NCBI GenBank assembly: GCA_035771165.1
Contig: JAWNZC010000238.1
Coordinates: 1,167,001 to 1,231,000 of the forward strand
Direction of reading: 5' to 3'
Source of the DNA: Paragorgia papillata
Taxonomy: Eukaryota; Cnidaria; Anthozoa; Scleralcyonacea; Coralliidae
DNA length: 64,000 nucleotides
Within the stretch, counting starts at the first letter, position 1. Each line of letters begins with the position of its first letter. Shown here piece by piece: positions 1 to 11,095 of this stretch. The notes beneath the pieces were generated by a model. It saw only the letters and a program-made list of their open reading frames with translations. It was not told the origin of the DNA and did no database searches. The translations under genes were made by a program, and so were the position numbers.

Positions 1-1
1 G

Positions 2-220
2 GCGTCTTCGCGGGTCCAGGTTCCTTCCGATGTGGTCGCGCGCGCCGAGAGCTCTGGCGCGGTCTCCTCTGCTGCCATTTGTCGCTCCTGGAACGTTGGC
101 CGTTGCATTAGTTCGCGTCCTTTTTGCCGGTTCCTTCACGTGTGTGACACTCCTCGCTGCCGCGGGGCCCATCGTCGTGCTAACTGCCCCTCTCGTGGTG
201 GTGCTCCGCCGGCCTACTAG
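2..220 (+). CDS. DIRS-like retrotransposon Gag, C-terminal fragment
   Basis: An open frame enters from the window edge and ends at the stop at 218-220. It is rich in Cys, His and Arg and carries a zinc-knuckle-like pattern (ICRSWNVGRC, then C-x3-H-x-C, then C-x3-H-x4-C), as seen at the C-terminus of Gag in DIRS-group tyrosine-recombinase retrotransposons. It should bind nucleic acid in the retroelement particle. It lies 70 bp upstream of the reverse transcriptase frame and in a different frame, which fits the gag then pol order. The protein is truncated by the window, so its full length and start are unknown. The family assignment rests on the Cys/His spacing and on its neighbour. Confidence 0.55.
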   Translation, partial: ASSRVQVPSDVVARAESSGAVSSAAICRSWNVGRCISSRPFCRFLHVCDTPRCRGAHRRANCPSRGGAPPAY

Positions 221-290
221 CTACTGTGACAGTCTCTGTGGCTTGCGGTCTTGCCGGACTCTTGCTATTATGTGTATTGCGTGTATTTGA

Positions 291-2087
291 TTGCTGTTTA
301 TAGTTATTGCTTGCTCTGCTTGTAGTCATGTGTTGTGCTTCGGGGTGGGGTGGTTGCGGCTTGGGGATTCTTGTCCGGGGGGGGACTGGCGCGGTGGCGA
401 GAGGTTGTTTGCCGATTACTTAGCTTGGGCCCCTCGCCCTCTTTCTTTTGCAGCTCCGCGGCTTCCGGCCTCGCTTGCTCGGCCCATTTCCGCGATTTCG
501 CCTCTGGTCTTGGCGGAATTTACCAGGGAGTTGGCGGTTGGTTTCCCTGTGGCCAAAAGGGACTACGTCCTGGCGGGTATCCAGCACGGCTTCCATGTGG
601 GTTTCTCGCCTGGGCGGGTCCGTTTGCGTTCCCGCTCCTCCAACATGCGCTCTGCGTCTGAGCACCCGGAGGTGGTTGACGCTTACCTCGCTGCTGAACT
701 CGCCGCCCGCCGTCTCGCGGGCCCGTTCGCCTCTCCTCCCTGGCCTTGCTTGCACATTAGTCCGTTTGGTGTCATTCCCAAGAACCATCAGCCGGGCAAG
801 TGGCGCCTCATTTTGGACCTGTCCTCGCCGCAGGGGAGTAGCGTCAACGACGGTATCCCTAAAGACCCCTTTTCACTGCATTACGTGTCCGTGGATGATG
901 CCATTCGAGCCCTGGTCGCGTTGGGGCCTGGCGCGTTGATGGCCAAATTTGACGTCCGGGCGGCTTATCGCAACGTGCCTATTCACCCAGATGATCGTTT
1001 TTTGCTGGGCATGATGTGGCGTGATGGTTTCTTCGTCGACCTCGTTCTCCCCTTTGGTTTGCGGTCGGCTCCCTTCATTTTTGATTCGGTGGCCTCGGCT
1101 GTTGACTGGATCCTCGTCCATAATTATGCGGTTTCTCCCCTATTTCATTACCTTGATGACTTCCTCACCCTTGGCCCTGCTAATTCGCCCACCTGTCAAG
1201 CTCGTGTGGATACGGCGTTCGCAGTGTTTCGCCGTCTTGGCTTACCTTTGCATCTAGATAAGTGCGAGGGTCCGTCGTCGTCGCTGGTGTTTCTCGGGAT
1301 CGAACTGGATTCCATTGCCCAATCGGCCCGGTTACCACAAGAGAAGGTATCCCGTATCCTACAGCTCCTCCACCGTTGGGCGCGTAAGTCGACTTGTACT
1401 CGTCGGGAGCTGGAGTCGTTGATCGGTCATCTCCACCATGCCTGCCGCGTCGTTCTTCCGGGTCGCACGTTCCTCCGTCGCATGATCGATCTGTTATGCT
1501 GCTTCCGCACCCCGTCTCACCCCATTCGGTTGAACGTCGAATTTCGACGCGACCTCCATTGGTGGCTGTCCTTTTTTCAGGAGTGGAACGGCATGTCCTT
1601 TTTTCTGTCTCCCGCGGTGGTTCCTCTCCCGGATTTGGTGGTGTCCGCCGACGCGTCTGGTGCCCTCGGTTTCGGGGCCGTATGGCAGCAGCAATGGTTT
1701 TGCCAGTCCTGGTCCTTCCTTCCTCGCCCAGCGTCTATTGCCTTTTTGGAATTGGTGCCCATTGTTGTCGCGGCCCATATTTGGGGGGCAGCCTGGTCTC
1801 GCTTGCGTGTGCAGTTTGTCTCCGATAATATGGCGGTGGTCAACATTCTCCGCTCTGGCACGTCTCGGGCGGTTGACCTCATGCATCTCCTTCGTAGTCT
1901 CACCCGCGTCGCGTGTCTCCACCATTTTACCTTTTCGGCGTGTCACTCTCCTGGTCGCGACAACCGTGCCGCTGACGCTTTGTCTCGCTTTCATTTGCAG
2001 GAGTTCCGGCGTTTGGTTCCGTCGGCCGATCCCAGTCCTCAGCCAATTCCGTCCGCTCTTTTGGCCCTCCTAGTCCCGCCGTCTTGA
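291..2087 (+). CDS. DIRS-like reverse transcriptase-RNase H polyprotein
   Basis: This 598-codon frame encodes an RT followed by an RNase H domain. Visible RT motifs are WRLILDLS, FDVRAAYRN (about residue 220), LPFGLRSAPFIF and the catalytic HYLDD box (about residue 286). RNase H motifs follow: SADASG (about 451), the ELVPIV Glu, VSDN and HSPGRDNRAADALSR. The layout and YLDD box are typical of DIRS/Ngaro-type elements, which copy RNA to DNA and integrate through a tyrosine recombinase. No in-frame ATG lies near the 5' end (291 is TTG), so translation may start at an internal Met or depend on read-through from gag. Catalytic residues are intact and there is no internal stop. Only 165 bp separate the stop from the first split repeat, so no recombinase gene fits downstream. 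Confidence 0.85.
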   Translation: MLFIVIACSACSHVLCFGVGWLRLGDSCPGGDWRGGERLFADYLAWAPRPLSFAAPRLPASLARPISAISPLVLAEFTRELAVGFPVAKRDYVLAGIQHGFHVGFSPGRVRLRSRSSNMRSASEHPEVVDAYLAAELAARRLAGPFASPPWPCLHISPFGVIPKNHQPGKWRLILDLSSPQGSSVNDGIPKDPFSLHYVSVDDAIRALVALGPGALMAKFDVRAAYRNVPIHPDDRFLLGMMWRDGFFVDLVLPFGLRSAPFIFDSVASAVDWILVHNYAVSPLFHYLDDFLTLGPANSPTCQARVDTAFAVFRRLGLPLHLDKCEGPSSSLVFLGIELDSIAQSARLPQEKVSRILQLLHRWARKSTCTRRELESLIGHLHHACRVVLPGRTFLRRMIDLLCCFRTPSHPIRLNVEFRRDLHWWLSFFQEWNGMSFFLSPAVVPLPDLVVSADASGALGFGAVWQQQWFCQSWSFLPRPASIAFLELVPIVVAAHIWGAAWSRLRVQFVSDNMAVVNILRSGTSRAVDLMHLLRSLTRVACLHHFTFSACHSPGRDNRAADALSRFHLQEFRRLVPSADPSPQPIPSALLALLVPPS

Positions 2088-2252
2088 TTTCGCGATGCTA
2101 TGGCTTACTCGCTTAGGGTCTGCCCCCGTCCACTCAGCGGCTTTATTCCTCGGGTCAACGTTCGTTTTTTCGATTTTGGCTCGGGCTGGTAACGCCTTTG
2201 GGCAGGGTTCGTGCCTCGAATCCCTTCTCCAGCTTCGCTGGAGGGTGGCGTT

Positions 2253-2473
2253 GGAGAGGGTAATTCTCGGCAACTGGTCAACTAGTTAGTTCGCGAGTTT
2301 AGGCTTGTCTGGGGCTGCTTTACCAGCAAGATCCAGCGCGAACCCCTCTCCGACAGACCTACACCCTCCAAGGTATTAGTTAGTTACTAGAGTTCGCCGT
2401 TGGCTCGTAGTGAGAGTGCCAGAGTCCTACTGGGGGTATGACCCCCTTGTTAGAATTTGCATGTGTGTTAAAT
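2253..2473 (+). repeat. DIRS-like split direct repeat, copy 1
   Basis: A 221-bp segment starting GGAGAGGGTAATTCTCGG is repeated almost perfectly in direct orientation at 3776-3996. It includes a small hairpin (GGGGGTATGACCCCC). Paired internal and terminal direct repeats after the RT frame match the split direct repeats of Ngaro/PAT-like elements (B1-A2-B2). The matching A1 copy would lie upstream of the window. Confidence 0.8.
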
Positions 2474-2775
2474 GGATTTATGTAATAAAAATAATTAACA
2501 CCAGGCAAAGTGTTTGTGTCGATTTCAGTACCTTACTTCCGGGGTTCGGGCATTTCCGGTTACCCCTAGCCTGTGGCCTCTCCGGCTTAGCCTTGGGTTT
2601 AGTTGAGTTTATGCTCTCGTAAGGGTCGCTTCCCTCCCTCCCCTTCCCTGTCGGCCTCCTCGCTGCTCGGAATTCTGGCGGTAGGCGTGCCATGCAGTGC
2701 GTCTTATCATGACTCTTCGCGGGTCCGCGGGTGCTGCTCGTGCGGGTCCTTGCACTGTTGCCTGCTTGCTTGCTG

Positions 2776-3259
2776 CTATTGCTTGTGCGGGTCTGTACTG
2801 TGCAACTTTGCCATACAAGACGTTGGGGGTCTGTATTTGTGCCCCCTGCTGTTGCGCAGTCGTGTGGGGGGTCTACTAGTTCAGCTGTGGCCTTCTGGCC
2901 TGCTGCTAGTGTGTGTGGGTCCGTACTGTGCAACTTTGCCATACAAGACGTTGGGGGTCTGTATTTGTGCCCCCTGCTGTTGCGCAGTCGTGTGGGGGGT
3001 CTACTAGTTCAGCTGTCGCCTTCTGGCCTGCTGCTAGTGTGTGTGGGTCCGTACTGTGCAACTTTTGCCATACATGACGTTGGGGGTCTGTATTTGAGCC
3101 CCCTGCTGTTGGCACAGTCGTGTGGGGGGTCTCCTAGTTCAGCTGTGGCCTTCTGGCCTGCTGCTAGTGTGTGTGGGTCTGTACTGTGCAACTTTGCCAT
3201 ACAAGACGTTGGGGGTCTGTATTTGTGCCCCCCGCTGTGGCACAGTCGTGTTGGGGGTC
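2776..3259 (+). repeat. 128-bp tandem repeat, about four copies
   Basis: The core GTACTGTGCAACTTTGCC recurs at 2795, 2923, 3051 and 3181, giving a period of 128, 128 and 130 bp. The array lies between the two split direct repeats, in the presumed untranslated part of the DIRS-like element. The period is not a multiple of three, so the open frames through it are not credible genes. Confidence 0.9.
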
Positions 3260-3775
3260 CTCGGGTCCTCGCGGTGCGCTTCTGTGTGTCGCGCCAGTAC
3301 ATCTGGTCTGTTCCCCGGCTACTCTGGGTGATAATGTACGTAAGGTGTGTATGTGTCCCTGGCTACTCCGGGGCTGTTTGTCTTGTGTTGTGTTGTCTTG
3401 TGCGGTCTTGTGTTGTGGCGCGTTTCGCCAGCTCGTCTGGCTGGTTCCCGGTTTCTCCGGGACTGGTCAGTGGGTTGTGCTCCTCTGCGTCGCTGTGGCT
3501 AGTCTGTTCTGCTTGTCTATATTGCGTGTGCTGGCGGCCTGCGTGAGTGCGGGCTCCTGCCTTGCTGTCCCTGTCTTTGCAGTTGTTGTACATGTCCTCT
3601 GCGAGTATCCGCTGACGTTGGTCCTCTTTTGGCAACCGTGGCCCTGCGGTCATCCTCCTCGTCTTCCTCGCTCCTTGTCTCGCGTTGGCGTGGTGCCAGG
3701 TCAGTATGTTAACTGGGGGTTGGTCTTCCGGAATGGTAAGTTACTTCCACTTTATGTGTGACTGTAGTTCTTGTA

Positions 3776-3996
3776 GGAGAGGGTAATTCTCGGCAACTGG
3801 TCAACTAGTTAGTTCGCGAGTTTAGGCTTGTCTGGGGCTGCTTTACCAGCAAGATCCAGCGCGAACCCCTCTCCGACAGACCTACACCCTCCAAGGTATT
3901 AGTTAGTTACTAGAGTTCGCCGTTGGCTCGTAGTGAGAGTGCCAGAGTCCTACTGGGGGTATGACCCCCTTGTTAGAATTTGCAGGTGTGTTAAAT
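3776..3996 (+). repeat. DIRS-like split direct repeat, copy 2 (right end of element)
   Basis: This is the second copy of the 221-bp repeat at 2253-2473, differing only slightly near its 3' end. It marks the probable right end of the DIRS-like element; the sequence after it turns AT-rich and is unrelated. Such high identity suggests a young insertion. Confidence 0.8.
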
Positions 3997-4325
3997 ATAT
4001 ATAAATATACAAGAATATTATAGAATAATGATTCAAACATGTGCCCCTTTCAAATAAGTGCCCAACTTGAATGATCATCCCTAGCTTGGCCCCTCAGAAA
4101 ATGTCGGCAACTTTGAAAATTTTGTATACAGTTGACAGCAGTCACTGCCCTTGCTACAAAAATTTGATAGGCTTGGTTTCGCTGTTACTCCAAGATTTGT
4201 GTCAATTGCCTAATTTACTAATACAGCTCCTGACCACAGGAGATTCATTATTTTATGTGGATTTGACACCAATCTCATTTAAAACAACGTATTGAGTTTG
4301 AGAGGTGAAAGTGCTTCAGTTTGAT
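3997..4325. other. AT-rich spacer, nothing recognised
   Basis: No coding, RNA or repeat signal is evident between the DIRS-like right end and the following foldback element. The short open frame at 4071-4295 has no recognisable features. Confidence 0.5.
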
Positions 4326-4636
4326 CACAGAATAGAAATATGACCAGAAGTCCAACTCATGTCGGAACCTTTGAAGTTTCTATCCTCACGCATGTCGCCT
4401 CGCGCATCTTGATTCCTCGCCATCCTACGCAATCCTGGCAAGTTCCCCCGGCAGTTTGGACCTTCAAAAGAAGGTTAAAACTGCTGGGGGAACTTAGAAG
4501 GTTAAAACTGCCTGGGGAACTTGCCATGATTGCGTAGGATGGCGTCGGATGGCGTAAAATATCGCGCATGCGCATTAAAGAAATGCGGACAAGTTGTCAC
4601 ACGAGTTGGACTTCTGGTTGTATTTCTATTCTGTGG
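4326..4636. mobile_element. Foldback MITE (about 310 bp)
   Basis: The left end (CACAGAATAGAAATA, then ACCAGAAGTCCAACTC) is repeated inverted at the right end. The inner sequence also pairs (AAGTTCCCC...GGGGAACTT). The whole segment can fold into one imperfect hairpin and carries no gene. The superfamily cannot be told. Confidence 0.8.
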
Positions 4637-4749
4637 TTTGGTCCAGCAGGCGATGTGCCTGGGGAACTCATTTTATTTTATTTCAAAAACTGAAACGGGT
4701 GCACTTTATATTTGAGAAAGAGAGTTGCCCAACTCTGCTGTCTGGTAAA

Positions 4750-4812
4750 CCCCCCCCCCCCCCCCCCCCCCCTCCCTCTCTCTCTCTCTCTCTCTCCCTC
4801 TCTCACACACTA
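4750..4812. repeat. Poly-C and (TC)n microsatellite
   Basis: A run of about 23 C residues is followed directly by CT dinucleotide repeats and a short CA tract. Confidence 0.95.
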
Positions 4813-4968
4813 GAAATTAGATATTCTGTTCATGTTCTGATGTTCAAATATTTCAACCGAATAACACCATAAATACCAATATATATCAAAATCTATAACC
4901 TTTTTCTCACTCTATAACATACCATATTTCTCCGTAGTACATACTCTGTTTATATTACGGTGCCTTAC

Positions 4969-5066
4969 CATTGATTTTCGTTAAATTTCCCAGGAATAAT
5001 ATCATTCGTAGCAGGAACAGGAGGAGGTTGCACTGGCGGTTTCTTCTCATTTCGAGACTTACTCAT
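4969..5066 (-). CDS. Possible first coding exon of an unidentified host gene
   Basis: Reading the minus strand from the ATG at 5066, 32 codons (start MSKSRNEKKPP, ending in IIPGKFNENQ) run without a stop into a good splice donor (TG|GTAAGG at 4969/4968). The peptide is lysine- and proline-rich and I do not recognise the family. Any further exons would lie toward lower coordinates, where I see only repeats, so they would have to be beyond the window start. The evidence is only an open frame, a plausible start and a consensus donor, so this may be chance. A nearby CCAAT-box region and the divergent gene at 6496 would fit a shared promoter region. Confidence 0.35.
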
Positions 5067-5887
5067 GGCGAAAACGCTGTTTTTTCCTTCCAAAAGATAG
5101 CTATTCTTTGTAGCTTGGACACGTTTTAACTACATCTGAGATTTCAGAGGCCTTCCGTCACTAAAAGCTGTACAATAAAATCACAGAAAATTATTCTCCC
5201 CTGTTTCGATATTTTTTGTCTCCAGACAATCCAAAATGGCGCTTTGTTGTTACCATGGTTATACAAACATCGGATGATCTTCGTAACTGCTCGGAAATAC
5301 TCGCAAAATCGAAGTTTCTATTTATATCAGCCAATCAGATTGCTTCATTTGTACAGATCTAATTATTCATAACGTAATATTAATAATGGTAATTTATATT
5401 AATTTATTAAAATGTATGTAAATTTATGTTTTCAAGATTTTTTGAGCATTAATTCGATGTTAGTAAAGAAATCAAAATGATATATTACTAATTTTTTTGG
5501 GTCCTGTCCAGTACGTTGTTTAAAAACAAAACTAGAAAATTTTCATTCTGAACTTTTGCTAATACATGAATGGTATATTTATTAAGCTTCAGCTTTAGTA
5601 AAATAGACGTATTTTTAAAAAAACAACATTTTTTGAGATTTTTTAATGATTTTAATAGCCAAACATTTTTGCAAAACAGTTGAGCAAAGCATTAATAGCA
5701 TTTTTAATAGTAGAAAAATAAGCATATCATATTGTAGTGTCAATAACAAAGCAAATTATTGATAAAAACCATAATAAGGAAACTGTTATGATGTTCCAAG
5801 AAACTGCGCACTACCAAAACAAGATAATATGTTTATAATATGTATTCAGTTAAAAGGTTACTTAATACAAAAAAAAAAAGTTGAGCG

Positions 5888-5942
<55 letters not shown>

Positions 5943-6304
5943 CATATATATATATTCATATATATATATATGAACATATTTTGGACTTGTCTATGTGTTT
6001 TGCACAATAATCACTAAGGAAATGCATTCCTCGTGCACTTTGATATATCGATACACTTATTATAGAAGTTTAATAAAGTGAAAGTTATGAGGCTAATACC
6101 ATAGGACTAATTGCGAAAAAATAAATTTCTTTTTTACGGATATGAGTAATTTCCTTTGCTCTTTCCGTTTGTATTGACTAACCTCACTCATTCATTTATT
6201 GTTTTCAACTTTCGCTGTAATGATAATGGGCTTTGAAGATGTCAATAAAATATTACCCGCGTTATAAACAAAGAAATCGTCGGCGTTTTGTCAACGGCGA
6301 GCTG
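5067..6304. other. Intergenic AT-rich DNA with TA microsatellite
   Basis: No gene is visible. The segment holds poly-A/T stretches and a long (TA)n tract at 5889-5974. Confidence 0.5.
5889..5974. repeat. (TA)n microsatellite
   Basis: About 50 bp of uninterrupted TA repeat, followed by two shorter TA blocks separated by TTC. Confidence 0.95.
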
Positions 6305-6345
6305 TGATTGGTCAATAGGTTATAGAAGGATAGCGCCTATTGGTC
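6305..6345. promoter_or_regulatory. Putative promoter: paired inverted CCAAT boxes
   Basis: Two ATTGGTC motifs (inverted CCAAT) lie about 35 bp apart, some 150 to 190 bp upstream of the ATG at 6496. CCAAT boxes bind NF-Y in animal promoters, so this is a plausible promoter for the KIAA1958-like gene. It is a motif match only. Confidence 0.4.
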
Positions 6346-6495
6346 GATAGTGCATTACAAAAGATGAATATGACGAAGACAATATAATCGGTTAGCTTTG
6401 CATATTTTACGAAGAGCCGAGCTATATGACTCATATCATAATATTAATAATACAGTTTCTTCTCCAATATCCCCGGGTGTGGGAAACTCGCTGAT

Positions 6496-9400
6496 ATGAG
6501 AGAGAAACCTGTTCCTTTGCGTGTGGACAAGGATTTGAATCCGATGGACATCACCACCATGAACGAACTGCCCGAGGACACGCCAGTGGAAAAAGAAACG
6601 AGATTTTGCCAAGAGCAGCCAGATATTCCTTCAAAAGAGTTGCCGTCAATGGTGTCAATTGTCCCATTGAATAAGCCGCATGTCTTTGATGTGAATAATA
6701 TCGGAATGTTTCAACAAACGTTTCAGCTGCGACCAAGATTCGAAACTCCAGAGGAGTTTGAATTTTTGGACAAGGAATCCGTCTCGGAAAGCCAAAAGCA
6801 AGCGGTGAAATTTGGCGTTCGCGTTTTCCGAGGTAAAGAAATATATCACCTGTATTTAGTATCCGTTATTATTACTGAATATTACCTAGATATCCAACAA
6901 ATCTAACGGCTAAAATAATAGACATATTCGGCGCTGTACATCGCTTTTAAAGTTCTGTTTTCCGTTGTGCTTGCGAATACGTGAACCTTTAAGTATATCT
7001 GTGAACTGTAGAGTGTGTTTTATTGCAATAATTAATGGTACAATATGAGAAAATAGTCCATTATTTATCGCATGCGCTGATAAGCATAAAAATAATGACA
7101 AAGGACGCTACATAAATATTAATAAGGTATAGTACGGATTATGTTCGAGTTAGTCCGACTGTTCGTATAAATATTAAAGTCCATGCCGTATACGAGTTAA
7201 ATACTAGAAGTTACTATCGGAAGGGAAGTGTTGCCTCAAAAGCCATGGGAAGCCTAATTTTCTCCGGGGTATTAATTTTTCGTATTTTTCCCCATATGGA
7301 AAATCGATTAGTCGGCCGGATTAAATGCCTGTTGAAATATGAACCTTGGTGGTAAATGATTTTCAGAGATATAGCTGTTGACAAACAGAGAAGTTTCCCC
7401 CTAGCCACCTAGCTTGTAATCAAATGGATGGTAATATTTTGAAATTAATTAATAATCTAGATTCCTAGATGACTTGTGTCTACTAGAATTCAGAACAGCT
7501 AAGCCAAATAGCCATAGTTTCTATAAAAACTGGTTAATAACTCCCTTTAGTTTTAAAACTACTACATTGGTTAATATTTATTTTGTAAAATTTAAAGTTA
7601 TCTTGCAAATTATATATATTATTTATTTTTGATGAAAATTATTTAACAAAAAATATCTATATATTAAATTTTGGCATTGGTGACCAAAATTAATCACCAA
7701 TTATTTGGTGGTTTTGGCTAAAAGGGATGACTCAAAAGGACCCATCCAGTCCTTTTACGGCTTTTCCAAAATATGTCATGAAATATGTTTTTCCTAAAAT
7801 CTAGGTGGTAAACCAGATTTCTGATTATGGTTAGGGTAATTATGTTGTGGTTAGATTGCTAAAATCTTGAGCTGAAGCTTGGCAACAAATTTGCAAAAAC
7901 AAATTTGATGACATATATTGGAAAAGCCGCAAAAGGACTGGGTCCTTTTGAGTCACGTCTTTTAACCTTGACCTTATTTTGCAACCATGGGGAAATTTTT
8001 GAGTCAGGGTGAATCTAATACCAGTAAGTCTATATCTTCATGTGAATGGAGGAAAATAATGTTACTTGAAAAATAGTAGATTTTTTCCCATTTGAAAATA
8101 TAAAATTAAACTACAGTACGGTATATAATATTATAATATAAAGGATAAAGGACTGGGGTCATTCCCAAGCGGTCACCCATCCAAGTACTAACCCCGTCTA
8201 ACCGGGCTTAACTTTTTGGTGAGAGGCAGGCTGTGTGCTAACAGCACATGCCACCTGTGCTCCCCTATAGCACTTTAATATATATTTAATCAGGGTGGCC
8301 CTATAATATTTTTGTATTATTACTGCATGACTTAGCAATATATTAAGTACTGTATCTATGAATAATATATACAATTTAACCATATAGTTATTCTAAATGG
8401 CAAGAAAAAAAATCTATGAATAGAGAAAAAAAAATGAGTTTGCGAGGGAATTGGAGTGAAAAACTCAGTTTGGAGAACTGTAAACACCTAGTATATATAT
8501 ATATTTTTTAATATAGATTGGCTTTTCAGACAAGGCTCCACACTCAAGTCTTTGGAAGATATGACTCGTCATGAAATTGCCAATGCCCTTGAGCAGTTCT
8601 ACCTCACAGCACGACGTCCCAATGGTACCCAGTACAAGAAGAATACACTAAAGTCAATCAAGCACTCCCTGGATTTATACCTGCGCAGTTCTCCCCTCAA
8701 GAAAGACTTCTCGATTTCCTCAGATTTCGACTTCCGCCAGGTCAACAGAACCTTGGACAACCTACCAGAAGATGCAGATAACAACCGGTTTCCCCAGTGT
8801 ACAAGAGAAACAATCCTTAAGTTGTACAAGGCTGGACAGTTAGGCTTGGTGACAACAGAAGATCCACAGGTGCTTATTCAAACAGTCTGGTTCTATATTG
8901 CATCGTACTTTTTCTCAAACATTGACAAACGTATGCTTCGAGAGCTCACAGGGTCCATGCTGGTTTTGTCTAATGATGAAGTGGGACAGGAGTACTATCA
9001 GTTGGACTACAAGACACCTGACCGATGTCGGTCAGATATACGGAAGGCACGTATTTATGCCAAAGTGGGCTCAATATGCTGTCCTGTTACAATAATCAAG
9101 AAGTACCTGGAGCATCGTAATCCAAGAAATGAAGTCCTTTTTCAACACCCCAAGAAGATAAGCAGTGCTATATGGTACTCACATCTTCCTTTGGGGAAGA
9201 ATAAACACATGGACATCATTAAAGCCATGTGCTTAAATGCTGGTATTGATCCACCACTGACTGGTCGATGTATACGGAGCTACGTCCAAGAGCTGCTACG
9301 AGATTGTGACAAAGTTGTGAATGACATGTTTCATTTGGGATCAATATCCCATCTACCATCAATGACATTGCAAACTGTTATTCTCCCAAAAGGCTCTGAA

Positions 9401-10078
9401 GATCAATCAACATCGCACCAAGTTCCACAAAGTGTGTCATCGCATTTCCCACTAAGCGGGCCAAGGTTGGTGTCCAATGGTAGCAGTAGTACCAGTCCAT
9501 CTCCTTTGAATACCATTGTGGTACCAGATGACCATACCACAGAATGCCCTACTGGTACTACCACAGAGCTCAGCATCTCATCTGGGCACTCCAATGGTGA
9601 TGTCAGTAGGATTGTTATCCCGTACAGAAGAAATATTTCAGCTATTAATGGGTATGCCGAATCTTTTAATAACCATTTCAAAGGTGGTGACTTTCTATCT
9701 GGTGCAGGTCACAGTGGTGATAGAGTATCAACAATCGTGTCTCACATATCAGAAGCTCCACATCGGTATAGCCATATTGACTCTGAACCAAGGAGTAGGG
9801 TTATAGAAGTTGTGCAAGAACACAGTGGTATCCCACCAAGTGTCGATACTGCTACACAGACAGAACCAGATGACAAAGAATGGTCAGAATCTGCTTACAA
9901 CAAAGCAGACTTGAAAACAAGGAATAAAATGAGACTGCAAGCCCGAAAGTCGTTACTCTCATTTCTGGAAGAACTGAACGAAATATCTGATGGTCATGCT
10001 ACCGAACTTTTTCATGAAATTGTTCAGGAAGATATGAATATGTGGAAGTCAATTGCTGCACCAGTATTATCAAGGTAG
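6496..10078 (+). CDS. KIAA1958-like protein with Crypton-derived DUF3504 domain (two exons)
   Basis: Exon 1 is 6496-6832 and exon 2 is 8535-10078; joined, they give 626 codons plus a stop. The donor is CGAG|GTAAAG. The acceptor that keeps the frame is ACAAG|GC at 8534, while the nearby CAG at 8529 would lead to an early stop. The middle of the protein matches the DUF3504 module of KIAA1958, QRICH1 and ZMYM proteins, a recombinase-like fold derived from Crypton tyrosine recombinases. Signs are the LEQFYLTARRPNGTQY, CPVTIIKKYLEHRNP, WYSHLPLGKN and CIRSYVQELL segments. The usual catalytic His and Tyr around the GH-R region appear lost (HLGSISHLPSM), so a DNA-binding role is likelier than recombination. 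The acidic N-terminus and Ser/Thr-rich C-terminal tail are unassigned. The intron holds a MITE and a 5S-derived fragment. Confidence 0.75.
7719..7964. mobile_element. Foldback MITE in the KIAA1958-like intron
   Basis: The inverted ends share AAAAGGGATGACTCAAAAGG / CCTTTTGAGTCACGTCTTTT, then ACCCA(T)CCAGTCCTTTT, then CGGCTTTTCCAA. The interior has no gene. Ends pair over roughly 50 bp with few mismatches. Confidence 0.8.
8161..8223 (-). repeat. 5S rRNA-derived fragment (SINE-like)
   Basis: Read on the minus strand, the segment contains AAGTTAAGCCCGGTTAG and GTTAGTACTTGGATGGGTGA, the conserved internal-promoter half of 5S rRNA. The 5S 5' half is absent, and the sequence continues into a GTGAGAGGCAG module also seen near 25880-25895. 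This suggests a 5S-headed SINE or pseudogene fragment rather than a functional rRNA gene. It lies inside the intron of the KIAA1958-like gene. Confidence 0.65.
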
Positions 10079-10810
10079 TCGGCTTGGCTAATTATTACTG
10101 CGACATATGTAACTTATATTCACATGGCATATTAAAAATTAGTTTTAGTTTGTACGTTTAAAATTAAAAGTTATTTATATGTTATATAGTTTATCATAAA
10201 TATAAGTAAGCAAAAATGTAAGTATAAATATTATAATTATTATATTTCATTGGTCATATGTATTATATTATATAAATATATTATATAAATTATATTATTA
10301 TTAACTATTAAGTTAAAACTGTTCTAAGTTAAATTGATATTTTTATTCCAGTTGAGTTTAATAGCAGTGTATGAACAGCTGAAGATTTGAGTTTTTAAAA
10401 TGGGTTTTTGGTCTGGCTTTGGTCTGGCTTTCAAAGCTAATATATTTATACTATATATTAAGGCAAATATAAATTATTATTAATAAATTATAAAATAAGT
10501 TGTCTTTCAAATACTGATTGGTTATAGTTGTCGTGCTTATGGGAGGCTATGTCATATTGTAAACATAATTTTTTTGTTCGATTTAAATGAAGTAGATACC
10601 AAGTGTGTTTATAACCGGATGGAAACACTTTTAAGTGAATTTGAGAGAATTTGAAAGTATTTTATAGTAAAGTCAGAGTTTACTTACTCTCACTTAACAC
10701 TATTTTTCACATCAACATCCAAAATCTCTTTTTGCATCATTAGGCTATATTAATACAGGTTATCATTTTCTATTAAGTTTTTTACGATAACTCATGGCAT
10801 GCACATGTGA
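10079..10810. other. AT-rich intergenic DNA
   Basis: Downstream of the KIAA1958-like stop. No further gene is seen; the AT-rich tract with several AATAAA/ATTAAA-like words probably contains its 3' UTR. Confidence 0.4.
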
Positions 10811-10818
10811 TGTTTAAC

Positions 10819-10987
10819 CAGGGCTGGATTTAGGTATGGGCAAGCTAGGGCTCCACATACTTTTTTGTAAGGAAAAATGTACTTGAAAAACATACTTTAT
10901 GGATGACTGTAAATATGTCTTGTCAGCTTTTTAGTATTCTAAGGTAGGGTGGGCCTCCACTACTGATCAAATCTAAAGCCGGCCCTG
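10819..10987. mobile_element. hAT-type MITE with 8-bp target duplication
   Basis: The 169-bp segment begins CAGGGCTGGATTTA and ends TAAAGCCGGCCCTG, which are inverted repeats with CAGGG termini. It is flanked by an exact 8-bp direct repeat TGTTTAAC (10811-10818 and 10988-10995), the target-site size expected for hAT transposons. There is no coding capacity. Confidence 0.85.
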
Positions 10988-11095
10988 TGTTTAACAACCT
11001 GAAATATCTCAACAACGAAGCAAGGAAACGAAAAACTGTGAAAAGATACTCTGTTACTCTGTCACTAAGTTTTCTTTCAAATAAAGCAGTGTTAC

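Noticed and set aside
2603..3761. Several long open frames through the 128-bp tandem repeat
   Set aside because: The period is not a multiple of three, frames overlap on both strands, and no domain is visible; the region is GC-rich untranslated retroelement sequence.
8161..8223. Functional 5S rRNA gene
   Set aside because: The 5' half of 5S is missing and the fragment continues into repeat sequence.
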